Notes: generated by a model from the sequence alone, not told the origin. Shown: positions 19,774 to 28,146, numbered from the stretch's first letter. The stretch is 64,000 bases of DNA from an uncultured Gammaproteobacteria bacterium (GCA_947258755.1 CAMYJO010000017.1:17907-81906), one strand, 5' to 3'. Program-made: numbers and translations.

Positions 19774-21245
19774 GCCTGATGAATAGGTAGATGAAAACGA
19801 AATTCTGTACCCTGATTAATCCTACTGAACGCCTGAATAGTACTGCCATGCAGCTCCAGTATGCGCTTGGTGATCGCCAGGCCCAACCCGGCACCACCAC
19901 TGCTTTGCTGACGACTTTTTTCCGGTCGGTAAAAGCGCTCAAAGATCAACGGCAACTCCTTTTCAGCAATGCCGCAGCCATTGTCTTTGACCTGCACGGT
20001 TACCGCGTCATCTGCGTGAGCCAGGCTAATAATGATCTTGCCGCCATCGGGCGTATAACGAATCGCATTTTCGAGCAGGTTCTGGATTACACGCTCGATC
20101 AAACCCAGGTCCGCATACACAAACGGTAATTGTTGATCAAACTGTGTTTCGACACTGATGTTACGTTTACTGGTCATGATCCAGAACTTGTGGATGACAT
20201 CATGTACCAGCTCCGGCAATGAAAACGCCTCCAGTTTGGGCCGGGTCTCATTCGCATCCAGACGGGCCAGTTCGAACAATTCCGATACCAGATTGCCGAG
20301 ACGCTGGCTGTGTTGTAACGCGGTTTCTATATACTGCTGCTTTTCCGCCTCATCCAGCTCATCACTCTTGCGCAGAATGGTTTCCAGGTAACCCTGCAAG
20401 GTCGTTAACGGCGTGCGCAGGTCATGCGATACGTTGGCAATCAATTCACGTCTCTGCCCATCGGCTTGTTTTAGTTTACTCAGTTGTCGGACAATCGTAT
20501 TCGCCATTTCATAAAAGGAGTAAGTCAGATCATCGATTTCATCTGAACACCTGTCATGGCGGATTTTAGAGTCCGATATCGCAGTAAAACCGGATTGCTT
20601 GAACTGTTCCATCTTGCCTGACAAGGTGGCCAGTCTTTTCGTCATATAACGAAATGCCAACAAGGCCAGCAATAAAGAAAAAACCAACACAATAACAATG
20701 ACCCAGGTGCTGGCATTAATGATATGGCTGCCCATCAAATGTGAGACCACATTACTAAACCTTTCCCCGGCTAGAATAATATACAGATAGCCACGGGTCT
20801 CTGCACCCTGCTTTAACGACACCACAGAAAATATCTTATTATTACTGATATCGCGTGGGTCTGATCCCTCTATCGGGAAACTGCGCTCACCCTGAATAAA
20901 TTCCTTGATCGGTTGCAGATCAATATGCGTACGCACTATTTTTTCATGCGGCGCATTGTAACCAATGATCTTGCCGTCAGCATCAATGGAATACAACTCT
21001 ATGGCCGGGTTAATCTGCATAAAGGTATGAAACAGGTCCTGCAGCCGGTCCTCATAGACCATGCCGTTTTCAAATATTTTATATTCCTGTGCAATGTGTG
21101 TAGCCAGATCCTTGTTCAGCTTTTGCTGTGTTTCCAATTGATACAGATGATTACTGTACAGATGCAGGAACACCAGCAAGGTCGCCAACAGCGAAAAAAC
21201 GGCGAACAGTGTCAGCGCCAGTTTGGAATAGAGGCTTCTAAACAT
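19770..21245 (-). CDS. Membrane sensor histidine kinase
   Basis: 491 residues. Membrane helices at about 8-28 and 180-200 bracket a periplasmic sensor domain of 150 residues. A HAMP-like linker leads to the HisKA dimerisation domain with ELIANVSHDLRTPLTTLQGY (His274) and an HATPase domain with N-box NLLENAIRYTP, G1 VKDNGCGI, F-box FERFYRP and G2 GAGLGLAI. It phosphorylates the response regulator encoded 12 bases upstream. The sensor domain resembles no domain I can name. The downstream secreted spondin protein is the likely target of the pair. Confidence 0.95.
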   Translation of the reverse strand: MFRSLYSKLALTLFAVFSLLATLLVFLHLYSNHLYQLETQQKLNKDLATHIAQEYKIFENGMVYEDRLQDLFHTFMQINPAIELYSIDADGKIIGYNAPHEKIVRTHIDLQPIKEFIQGERSFPIEGSDPRDISNNKIFSVVSLKQGAETRGYLYIILAGERFSNVVSHLMGSHIINASTWVIVIVLVFSLLLALLAFRYMTKRLATLSGKMEQFKQSGFTAISDSKIRHDRCSDEIDDLTYSFYEMANTIVRQLSKLKQADGQRRELIANVSHDLRTPLTTLQGYLETILRKSDELDEAEKQQYIETALQHSQRLGNLVSELFELARLDANETRPKLEAFSLPELVHDVIHKFWIMTSKRNISVETQFDQQLPFVYADLGLIERVIQNLLENAIRYTPDGGKIIISLAHADDAVTVQVKDNGCGIAEKELPLIFERFYRPEKSRQQSSGGAGLGLAITKRILELHGSTIQAFSRINQGTEFRFHLPIHQA

Positions 21246-21257
21246 AGGAAGAAATCA

Positions 21258-21968
21258 TCATCGGGATGTTTGTTCGTGGAACTTATAACCCACGCCCCAA
21301 ACCGTTAGCACATACTCGGGATTGGCTGGGTCGGTTTCTATTTTTGCGCGCAAGCGATTGATATGTGAATTCACGGTATGCTCGTAACCATCATGGCCAT
21401 AACCCCAGATCTGGTCGAGCAGCTGCGGCCGACTATAGACACGCCCTGGGTGGCTGGCAAAGTGTACCAGCAAGTCAAATTCCCTCGCGGTCAGATCCAC
21501 CGTCGCTCCTTTGATAGCGACCTTGCGTTTCTCTATATCGATATCCATAACACCCGCACTGATCTTGTTGTCACTATCATCATTATCAGCAGGGGCTAAT
21601 AGGTCGAGGCGTCGGAAAATCGCTTTTACCCGCGCCAGCAATTCCCGAATACTGAACGGCTTGGTCATGTAATCATCCGCACCGATCTCCAAACCCAGCA
21701 CCCGATCCAGTTCGGATGTCCTCGCCGTCAACATCAGGATTGGAATATAACCATTTTGCTGTCTGATCGCGCGGCAGACTTCAATACCATCCAGTTGCGG
21801 TAGCATTAAATCGAGAATAATCAGGTCAAAATCATGTGCCAGCGCCAGCTCTAATCCCTGACGGCCATCACTGGCGACCTGGACCTCACAGGCAATATCA
21901 CCGAGGTTCACCTGTAGCAGGTGAGCTATATCAGCATTATCTTCTATTACAAGTACTTTACGACCCAT
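21258..21968 (-). CDS. OmpR/PhoB-family response regulator
   Basis: 236 residues from the ATG at 21968 (MGRKVLVIEDN), which places the receiver at the N-terminus as in relatives; an in-frame start 27 bases earlier is less likely. Receiver domain with Asp53 (LIILDLMLPQLDG) and conserved Lys in MTKPFSIRELL, then a C-terminal winged helix with VDLTAREFDLLVHFASHPG, GYEHTVNSHINRLRAKIE and VWGVGYKF. It is the first gene of a same-strand set RR, kinase, spondin, thioredoxin-like protein. Two GTGA repeats at 11-bp spacing lie in its upstream region, consistent with autoregulation. Confidence 0.94.
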   Translation of the reverse strand: MGRKVLVIEDNADIAHLLQVNLGDIACEVQVASDGRQGLELALAHDFDLIILDLMLPQLDGIEVCRAIRQQNGYIPILMLTARTSELDRVLGLEIGADDYMTKPFSIRELLARVKAIFRRLDLLAPADNDDSDNKISAGVMDIDIEKRKVAIKGATVDLTAREFDLLVHFASHPGRVYSRPQLLDQIWGYGHDGYEHTVNSHINRLRAKIETDPANPEYVLTVWGVGYKFHEQTSR

Positions 21969-22022
21969 GCAGAGACGTGCTCCCAATTGTGACAAGCAGA
22001 ATTAATGATAATACCCAAAGCA

Positions 22023-22037
22023 TCACGAAATCATCAC
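22023..22037 (-). promoter_or_regulatory. Two GTGA direct repeats at 11-bp spacing upstream of the response regulator
   Basis: On the minus strand the sequence reads GTGATGATTTCGTGATG; the two GTGATG copies start 11 bases apart (plus-strand TCAC at 22023 and 22034). They lie about 55-70 bases before the ATG of the regulator gene and match the element before the spondin gene. Confidence 0.5.
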
Positions 22038-22090
22038 AAATATAGAAGAGCATTGGCACTGAAAGTTCAATTTCAGGCCAGCGGCAGTAG

Positions 22091-22105
22091 CCCCCCCGGG
22101 GGGGG
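22091..22105. repeat. C7G8 palindromic homopolymer tract
   Basis: Seven C residues are followed directly by eight G residues, a perfect GC palindrome between pntB and the response regulator gene. It could form a cruciform or tight hairpin and is a slippage-prone tract; no function is evident. Confidence 0.7.
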
Positions 22106-22114
22106 ATTTGCAAA

Positions 22115-22134
22115 GGCGCCGACAAGGCGGCGCC
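22115..22134 (-). terminator. Hairpin after pntB, probable weak terminator
   Basis: On the minus strand GGCGCCG, a 6-base loop, then CGGCGCC and TTT follow the pntB stop after 12 bases. The stem is perfect and GC-rich, but the T-run is only three bases, so termination may be partial. Confidence 0.5.
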
Positions 22135-22146
22135 ATTACAGACAGC

Positions 22147-23526
22147 TTAGAGTTCTTTGGTACCCTGAATGAGCTGGCTAGCCATTTCCTGGCCGTCACC
22201 ATACAACATGCGGGCATTATCAGCATAAAACAGGGCGTTCTCGACACCTGAGAAACCAGCGCCTTGGCCACGTTTTATGATAATTGCATTTTTCGCATGA
22301 TCGGCATTCAGAATCGGCATGCCATAGATAGGACTGTCCGGATTGCTGCGTGCAACCGGATTGACCACGTCGTTGGCGCCAATGACCAGGGCCACATCAG
22401 CGGTATCGAACTCCTCGTTGATTTCATCGAGGTCAAAAATACGGTCATAAGGGACGCCGGCCTCGGCCAGCAATACATTCATGTGTCCCGGCATGCGACC
22501 GGCCACCGGGTGGATCGCAAATTTGACGTCAACTCCGTTTTCGATCAGGTGTTTGGACAACTCCCATATCTTGTGCTGTGCCTGGGCCACGGCCATGCCG
22601 TAACCGGGAATTATAATGACCTTTTCCGCAAAGGCCATCATCACTGCGGCATCACTGGCCTCGATCGGCTTCAGGCTACCTTCAACCGCGCTCTCTTCAC
22701 CGCCACCGGCAGCGCCAAACGAACCAAACAATACATTCGATATAGGTCGGTTCATGGCCTTGGCCATCAATTGGGTCAACAGGGTACCAGCCGCACCGAC
22801 TACAGTACCGGCGATAATCATCGCCGCGTTGTTCAACACAAAACCCTCAAAGGCAACCGCCAGTCCAGTCAAGGCATTGTACAGTGAGATCACCACCGGC
22901 ATGTCGGCACCACCAATGGGCACAGTCATCAATACACCGAATATCAGCGCCAGCAGGAAGAACAGGATAATGACACTGACCTCGGCACCGGCAAAGGCCA
23001 GGTAGACTCCAGAGCCGATGGTGCCGGCAAACACCAGCAAGTTAAACGCCTGTTGGAACGGGAAGCGAATCGCCTTGCGTAACCAACCCTGCAGCTTGGC
23101 AAATGCGATCAGGCTGCCGCTGAACGATATCGTGCCGATCAACGCACCCAATACCGCCAGATTTATCGCCACCTGGCCATGTACTGCGGTCTCATGCGTC
23201 GCCAGCTTAATCAATTCCACCGCTGCAATCGCTGCAGCCGCACCACCGCCCATACCGTTATATAACGCGATCATTTGCGGCATATCGGTCATAGCGACAC
23301 GCTTGCCGGAGACAAAGGCAATACCGGAACCGATAATAATCGCCGCGATCATCAAACCGAAATTTTTCAGATCAGGTATGAAAAAGGTCACCAGGGTCGC
23401 AGCCACCATGCCGACGCCGGCCCAGATAATACCGTCTTTGGCTGTACGCGGAGAGCTCATGCGCTTAAGGCCGAAAATAAACAGCGCAACTGCCACGAAG
23501 TAAACAACTTCGATAAGATTAGCCAT
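22147..23526 (-). CDS. pntB: NAD(P) transhydrogenase subunit beta
   Basis: 459 residues. About nine membrane helices over residues 1-270 form the proton channel together with PntAB, and the C-terminal soluble domain (about 290-459) binds NADP(H): VIIIPGYGMAVAQAQHKI, IHPVAGRMPGHMNVLLAEA, DVALVIGANDVVNP, IIIKRGQGAGFSG. The enzyme couples proton flow across the inner membrane to hydride transfer from NADH to NADP+. It is the third gene of pntAA-pntAB-pntB and overlaps pntAB by 8 bases. NADPH from this enzyme could feed glutathione reductase and GltBD, both encoded in this window. Confidence 0.97.
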   Translation of the reverse strand: MANLIEVVYFVAVALFIFGLKRMSSPRTAKDGIIWAGVGMVAATLVTFFIPDLKNFGLMIAAIIIGSGIAFVSGKRVAMTDMPQMIALYNGMGGGAAAAIAAVELIKLATHETAVHGQVAINLAVLGALIGTISFSGSLIAFAKLQGWLRKAIRFPFQQAFNLLVFAGTIGSGVYLAFAGAEVSVIILFFLLALIFGVLMTVPIGGADMPVVISLYNALTGLAVAFEGFVLNNAAMIIAGTVVGAAGTLLTQLMAKAMNRPISNVLFGSFGAAGGGEESAVEGSLKPIEASDAAVMMAFAEKVIIIPGYGMAVAQAQHKIWELSKHLIENGVDVKFAIHPVAGRMPGHMNVLLAEAGVPYDRIFDLDEINEEFDTADVALVIGANDVVNPVARSNPDSPIYGMPILNADHAKNAIIIKRGQGAGFSGVENALFYADNARMLYGDGQEMASQLIQGTKEL

Positions 23527-23824
23527 TCTTTTTCTCCTTACTGCTCTTGAACATCTCCAGCATACGTTCGGTTACTACATAACCGCCCACTGCATTCATC
23601 GCTGCCAGTAACACAGCAAAGAAACCAACGACCTGTTCGGTCGTTGTTTCGGCGTGTCCTAATGCGATCATGGCGCCGACCAGAACGATACCGTGAATAA
23701 AATTGGAGCCGGACATCAATGGCGTGTGCAAGATGACCGGCACCTTGGCAATGACCTCGTAACCGGCAAACGCTGCCAACATAAATATATACAGTGCACT
23801 GATACCTGATATCGATTCAAGCAT
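23519..23824 (-). CDS. pntAB: NAD(P) transhydrogenase subunit alpha, membrane part
   Basis: 101 residues with three or four membrane helices: ISALYIFMLAAFAGYEVIAK, FIHGIVLVGAMIALGHAE and VVGFFAVLLAAMNAVGGYVV. It corresponds to the C-terminal membrane segment of the E. coli PntA, here a separate polypeptide as in Rhodospirillum-type enzymes. It begins 2 bases after the pntAA stop and overlaps pntB, so the three genes form one translation-coupled operon. The split, not fused, alpha subunit is normal for many proteobacteria. Confidence 0.93.
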   Translation of the reverse strand: MLESISGISALYIFMLAAFAGYEVIAKVPVILHTPLMSGSNFIHGIVLVGAMIALGHAETTTEQVVGFFAVLLAAMNAVGGYVVTERMLEMFKSSKEKKNG

Positions 23825-23826
23825 GC

Positions 23827-24954
23827 TTATTCTCCTTCCACCAGGTTGCGGGTAGGCTCATGAAGTATTTGACCGTCACGCGTCAGAGAGGCACCGGCAA
23901 GGATTTCATCTTCCCAGTCAGGTTTCAATTCGCCATCGACAATCATTAATTCGAGCAGGTTTTGTAAATTCTTGGCATACATCTCACTCGCATGCACAGA
24001 CAACATACTGGGCACATGCTCCGGGCCATGTATCAGCACACCCTGAAAATCGACTGTCTTGCCGGACTCAGTCAGCTCACAGTTACCTCCGCTTTCTGCC
24101 GCCAGGTCAATGATCACTGCGCCAGGCTTCATGCGCTCGACCATTTCTTTATCTATCAGGCGTGGTGCGGTACGCCCGGGGATCGAAGCAGTGGTAATAA
24201 CGGCATTGGATTTGGCGATATGATCGGCCAGCATATTCCGTTCTTTGTGTTTTTCCGTCTCAGTCAATTCCCGCGCATAGCCGCCTTCAGACTCGGCATC
24301 GACTTCAAGCTGCAGAAATTTTGCTCCCAGTGACTCGACCTGTTCCTTGGTCACAGCGCGCACATCATAGGCCTCAACAACCGCGCCCAGTCGGCGTGCG
24401 GTCGCAATCGCCTGCAGACCGGAGACACCGGCACCGATCACCAATACCTTGGCAGGCCTGATGGTACCTGCGGCCGTGGTCAGCATGGGGAAGAACTGGC
24501 TGGACAGATCAGCAGCCATCAATACTGCCTTGTAACCGGCAACGGCAGCCTGCGAAGACAACACATCCATCGATTGTGCACGGGAAATGCGTGGCACCAG
24601 CTCCATGGCGATGCTGGTGATGTTGTTGTCACGCATTTTTTTGACTTGTTGCGCATGCCGATGCGGCTGCATCACTGCGATCACTATCTGGCCGGCAGAC
24701 ATCATTCCAATCTCTTCCTCAGTCGGTGGCTGCACCTTGAGAATCACATCAGCCTGCTCATATACCGCCTTGGCACTATCGACAAATTCGATGTCATCAA
24801 ATTCTCCGTCCGGGACATAGCTGTTGTCACCCGCCCCTTTTTCAACAATGACCTTGTAAGCTTTCTTGGTATACTTTTCTGCCACGGCAGGCACAATGGC
24901 GACACGGCGCTCACCTGCGGTAATCTCTGTGGGTATGCCTATCGTTACCGGCAT
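23827..24954 (-). CDS. pntAA: NAD(P) transhydrogenase subunit alpha, NAD-binding part
   Basis: 375 residues, a soluble alanine-dehydrogenase-like fold: MPVTIGIPTEITAGERRVAI at the start, the NAD-binding VLVIGAGVSGLQAIATARRL near residue 170, the RAVTKEQVESLGAKFL helix, and TTASIPGRTAPRLI. It binds NAD(H) and exchanges hydride with PntB. First gene of the pnt operon. The 260-base upstream interval (24955-25214) is AT-rich near the start, where the promoter is expected, but I could not choose -35 and -10 boxes with confidence. Confidence 0.96.
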   Translation of the reverse strand: MPVTIGIPTEITAGERRVAIVPAVAEKYTKKAYKVIVEKGAGDNSYVPDGEFDDIEFVDSAKAVYEQADVILKVQPPTEEEIGMMSAGQIVIAVMQPHRHAQQVKKMRDNNITSIAMELVPRISRAQSMDVLSSQAAVAGYKAVLMAADLSSQFFPMLTTAAGTIRPAKVLVIGAGVSGLQAIATARRLGAVVEAYDVRAVTKEQVESLGAKFLQLEVDAESEGGYARELTETEKHKERNMLADHIAKSNAVITTASIPGRTAPRLIDKEMVERMKPGAVIIDLAAESGGNCELTESGKTVDFQGVLIHGPEHVPSMLSVHASEMYAKNLQNLLELMIVDGELKPDWEDEILAGASLTRDGQILHEPTRNLVEGE

Positions 24955-25214
24955 GCTGACTCTCCAAATGTTATATTAGACAACTAGTTGATTTATATAT
25001 ATAAATGGCAATTTCCGGGTTGCCACGATTGCCAGACCGCTCGCGCTGGCCCTGATCACTGCAAGCGCTGACATGCAGTCGTAAAAAAAGTGCGCCAATG
25101 TTAGCGGATTTTTACAGCGACGGGTAGATCAAAGCGCATAGTTTTAGGCATAACAACGGTGGTTTCAGTGGTTTTGCCATGTTAATCTCGTATTAAGTCG
25201 TCAGGAGGTGTCCG

Positions 25215-25814
25215 TTGCCGGAATTTGAACACCAGATACTACGTACTGAAATCTCAGGCATGCCACTGGAGTGGATCAGCTACCAGGATGCGGCTCGCCT
25301 GTATTTTCTTGGTCATGTCGCCTATAGCTGCGGTAGCAAACTCTACACCTTGCATGGCGGTATCAACTCGGTCAGCGGGCGCACCAGCACCCTGGAAATT
25401 AATTCCATTATTGCCACCCATGGTAACAGCAAGGCCACCCACAAGGCGCGACTTTTTTATCATACCCCATTGAATAACCCGGCCCTGTTCAAGCGTGATG
25501 CCTATTTATGCATGTATTGCGGCAATCACTTTTACCGCTCGCAGTTGTCGCGCGACCATGTCACACCGTTGAGCCAGGGTGGTCTGAATGCCTGGAATAA
25601 TGTCGTCACCGCCTGCGTACGCTGCAATAATCACAAGGCCGGCAGAACCCCCGAACAGGCCGCCATGGAACTTTTGGCGATCCCGTTCACACCAACCTAT
25701 GCCGAATACATCTACCTGCAAGGTCGTTCGGTACTGGCCGATCAGATGGAGTTCCTGCGCGCGCACTTCCCGCGCAACAGCCCGTTGCATAAACGGATAG
25801 TGGCTAGTAGCTAG
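25215..25814 (+). CDS. HNH endonuclease family protein
   Basis: 199 residues from a TTG at 25215, supported by AGGAGG 6 bases upstream. The C-terminal half holds a zinc-bound HNH fold: CMYCG, then the catalytic SRDHVTPLSQGG, NAWNNVVTACVRCNNHKAG with the second Cys pair. The N-terminal 90 residues have no domain I can name. Stand-alone HNH proteins of this size are widespread in gammaproteobacteria and their biological role is unclear; no restriction-system partner is adjacent. The last residues (VASS) and the TAG stop are encoded by a heptamer repeat array, so the natural C-terminus may have been altered by it. Confidence 0.85.
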   Translation: MPEFEHQILRTEISGMPLEWISYQDAARLYFLGHVAYSCGSKLYTLHGGINSVSGRTSTLEINSIIATHGNSKATHKARLFYHTPLNNPALFKRDAYLCMYCGNHFYRSQLSRDHVTPLSQGGLNAWNNVVTACVRCNNHKAGRTPEQAAMELLAIPFTPTYAEYIYLQGRSVLADQMEFLRAHFPRNSPLHKRIVASS

Positions 25815-25828
25815 TGGCGAGTAGCTAG
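25800..25828 (+). repeat. Heptamer tandem array, family A (copy 1)
   Basis: Units of the form KAGTRGC (TAGTGGC, TAGTAGC, TAGTGGC, GAGTAGC, then TAG) begin inside the last codons of the HNH gene and supply its TAG stop. An inverted copy at 25858-25887 could pair with it. Confidence 0.75.
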
Positions 25829-25857
25829 AAAAAACTAAGTCCAGGGTTCTGCTTTAC

Positions 25858-25887
25858 CTCGCTACTAGCCACTCGCTACTCGCTACT
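25858..25887 (-). repeat. Heptamer tandem array, family A (copy 2, inverted)
   Basis: On the minus strand: AGTAGC, GAGTAGC, GAGTGGC, TAGTAGC, GAG. It faces copy 1 across a spacer of about 30 bases, giving an imperfect inverted repeat between two convergent genes (HNH and methyltransferase), where it could act as a two-way terminator. Confidence 0.75.
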
Positions 25888-25920
25888 GTTCTATCGCGGC
25901 CAAGGACCGCTCCCCAGCAT

Positions 25921-25951
25921 TCCTTTTATCTTTACCCTTTTACCTTTCCCC
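25921..25951 (-). repeat. Heptamer tandem array, family B (copy 2)
   Basis: On the minus strand: GGGGAAA, GGTAAAA, GGGTAAA, GATAAAA, GGA. It overlaps the 3' end of the methyltransferase gene and supplies its TAA stop. Units GGTAAAA and GGGGAAA are the same as in the array after priA. Confidence 0.6.
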
Positions 25952-26518
25952 TGCCTTCCTCCCCACATACATCGCTTCATCGCGAAAACCCTGGCTACAA
26001 TCACCGACAAGACCCTCCTCCCGGTACACCAATAATTGCATGCCAGACAGCAGCTGCAACAATTCCTGATCGGCCAGGCGATAATTGTCACTACCGGGGC
26101 CACGCTCGGAAACGCGGCTCTGCGTAAAGGTCTGGTAAAACATCAGACCGCCAGGTCGCAGTGATTCGATCAATGCCGGAAACAACGGACGATGCAGAAA
26201 ATAACTGACCACGACCACATCATAACGAGCGACTTCGGGTGGATTTTTCTCCACATCACGAAGCTGCGCATGGACATCAAGGCCGCGCGCAGCGGCCAGC
26301 TCCGCCAGGGCATCGATGGCGACATCGGAAATATCCAGGGCATCCACTTGCAGGCCATGATTCGCCAGTACGATGGCATTGGCACCACGGCCACAGGCCA
26401 GGTCAAGCGCGCGTCCACTATCCGGTAACAAGTGCTGATTCTGTAATAGCACCTGTGCTGCTTGAACGTCAGTTACGGACTCGCCGTAACGAGCATTCCA
26501 TTTATCGCGCTTATTCAT
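25940..26518 (-). CDS. Class I SAM-dependent methyltransferase
   Basis: 192 residues from the ATG at 26518; a GTG 9 bases earlier is possible and neither has a ribosome-binding site. Rossmann methyltransferase with motif I ALDLACGRGANAIVLAN, motif II acidic VDALDISDVA, and DVVVVSYFLHRPLFPALIES, closest to the TehB/UbiE-like small-molecule group. The substrate cannot be told from sequence. It follows trkH after 12 bases on the same strand. The last residues and TAA stop fall in heptamer array B, so the C-terminus (GRKAGER) may be repeat-derived. Confidence 0.85.
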   Translation of the reverse strand: MNKRDKWNARYGESVTDVQAAQVLLQNQHLLPDSGRALDLACGRGANAIVLANHGLQVDALDISDVAIDALAELAAARGLDVHAQLRDVEKNPPEVARYDVVVVSYFLHRPLFPALIESLRPGGLMFYQTFTQSRVSERGPGSDNYRLADQELLQLLSGMQLLVYREEGLVGDCSQGFRDEAMYVGRKAGER

Positions 26519-26530
26519 CGGCAACACATA

Positions 26531-27985
26531 TCAACGCCGCCAGAAACCCGGTGACAACAACACCAACAGGGTGAAGATCTCCAGCCGCCCCAACAACATC
26601 GCAAAGGCCAGGACCCATTTGGCCGTGTCGCTGATATTGGCATAATGTTCGCCGACATCACCGAGCCCCGGACCGAGGTTATTCATGCACGCAGCAACAG
26701 CGGAAAAGGCCGTGACCTGATCCAGCCCCGTCATCATCAGGATTAGTAACATGATACTAAAGGCCGCGACATAGGCGGCGAAAAAACCCCACACCGATTC
26801 GATCACCCGCGGTGACATACTTTTACCACCGATCTTGATCGAGATCTGTGCGTTCGGATGAATCAGTCTCAATATCTCGCGTTTACCCTGACGCAACAAC
26901 AACATGAAGCGAATAACTTTCATACCACCGCCGGTCGAGCCGGCACAGGCACCAATGAAACTGATGAAAATCAACATCACCGGCAGGAATGTCGGCCATT
27001 CAAAATAGGCCGTGGTGGTGAAACCCGTGGTAGTGCCTATCGAGATTGTCTGGAATACGCCGTGATGCAGTGCACCCCAAAAATCATCTTTCATCGTACC
27101 GCTATAATAGAGATAGCCGGTGGTAATCACCGAGGCCACTAATAAGATCGTAGTGTAGGTCCTGACTTCCGGATCCTGAAAATAATGTTTGATGTTGGTA
27201 TTACGCCAGGCGACGAAATGCAGTGCGAAATTAATGCCGGCCATGAACATAAAAATAACTGCGATCACTTCAATCATTGGATTCTGGAAATATCCGATAC
27301 TGGCGTCATGCGTGGAGAAGCCACCGATGGCGATCGTCGAGAAAGCATGGCCGATTGCATCGAATGCATTCATACCCGCCAACCAGTAAGCCAGGCTACA
27401 GGCAACTGTCAGACTGAGATAGATATACCATAGGGCCTTGGCGGTTTCGGTAATCCGCGGCGTTAGCTTGGTATCCTTCATCGGCCCCGGAGTTTCGGCA
27501 CGATACAACTGCATGCCACCGACCCCAAGCATCGGCAATACCGCAACCGCCAGGACGATAATACCCATACCTCCCAACCACTGTAGTTGCTGACGGTAAA
27601 ACAATATCGCATGTGGCAGATCGTCGATGCCGACCAATACCGTCGCTCCGGTTGTCGTCAAACCCGACATGGATTCAAACACCGCATCGGTAAAGGACAC
27701 AAACGGATTCTCTGAAAGGTATAAAGGCAGTGCCCCGGACAGACCCAATACCAGCCAGAACAAGACCACCACGACAAAACCATCGCGTAGCCTTAGTTCT
27801 TTACGAATGGATTTGACCGGCAACCAGAAAATAAAACCGGCTGTAAACGTGCACGCCAGGGAAATCAGAAACGGCATCAATTCGCCGTCCCCATACAGCA
27901 AGGCAATACCCGCAGGCGGCAGCATTGTGATGCTGGATAGCATCAGCAACAGACCGAAAATTCTTTGTATGGCAGTGAATTGCAC
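26531..27985 (-). CDS. trkH: Trk potassium uptake protein, channel subunit
   Basis: 484 residues from a GTG start with the family's usual N-terminus (IFGLLLMLSSITMLPPAGIA). About ten membrane helices arranged as four channel-like repeats with selectivity-filter segments such as GLTTTGATVLVGID, AIGGFSTHDASIGYF, SIGTTTGFTTTAYF and NNLGPGLGDVG. It moves K+ into the cytoplasm with NAD/ATP-responsive TrkA gating it. It is downstream of trkA on the same strand; the two are separated by an inverted pair of heptamer arrays. Confidence 0.96.
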   Translation of the reverse strand: MQFTAIQRIFGLLLMLSSITMLPPAGIALLYGDGELMPFLISLACTFTAGFIFWLPVKSIRKELRLRDGFVVVVLFWLVLGLSGALPLYLSENPFVSFTDAVFESMSGLTTTGATVLVGIDDLPHAILFYRQQLQWLGGMGIIVLAVAVLPMLGVGGMQLYRAETPGPMKDTKLTPRITETAKALWYIYLSLTVACSLAYWLAGMNAFDAIGHAFSTIAIGGFSTHDASIGYFQNPMIEVIAVIFMFMAGINFALHFVAWRNTNIKHYFQDPEVRTYTTILLVASVITTGYLYYSGTMKDDFWGALHHGVFQTISIGTTTGFTTTAYFEWPTFLPVMLIFISFIGACAGSTGGGMKVIRFMLLLRQGKREILRLIHPNAQISIKIGGKSMSPRVIESVWGFFAAYVAAFSIMLLILMMTGLDQVTAFSAVAACMNNLGPGLGDVGEHYANISDTAKWVLAFAMLLGRLEIFTLLVLLSPGFWRR

Positions 27986-27993
27986 TTTAAAAC

Positions 27994-28023
27994 AGTAGCT
28001 AGTAGCTAGTGGCGAGTAGCGAG
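27994..28023 (+). repeat. Heptamer tandem array, family A (copy 3)
   Basis: AGTAGC, TAGTAGC, TAGTGGC, GAGTAGC, GAG on the plus strand. It ends 8 bases before the trkH GTG start, so it occupies the trkH leader, and pairs in inverted orientation with copy 4. Confidence 0.78.
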
Positions 28024-28114
28024 GAAAAACGGGTGCATAGTATACATTTATATTGTTGTTCGCTTAGAGTCATATGTATCCTCTTGTTATATCGGGATGT
28101 AAGCTTATAACATC

Positions 28115-28146
28115 CTCGCTACCAGCCACTAGCCACTCGCTACTAG
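28115..28146 (-). repeat. Heptamer tandem array, family A (copy 4, inverted)
   Basis: On the minus strand: TAGTAGC, GAGTGGC, TAGTGGC, TGGTAGC, GAG. The first TAG is the stop codon of trkA. Copies 3 and 4 enclose about 90 bases between trkA and trkH. Confidence 0.78.

Noticed and set aside
21836..22045. Plus-strand open frame before the response regulator promoter
   Set aside because: It overlaps the response regulator on the other strand and lacks a ribosome-binding site.
24955..25214. Possible promoter or riboswitch before pntAA
   Set aside because: The region is AT-rich near the gene, but no -35/-10 pair at good spacing or conserved RNA fold could be supported by eye.
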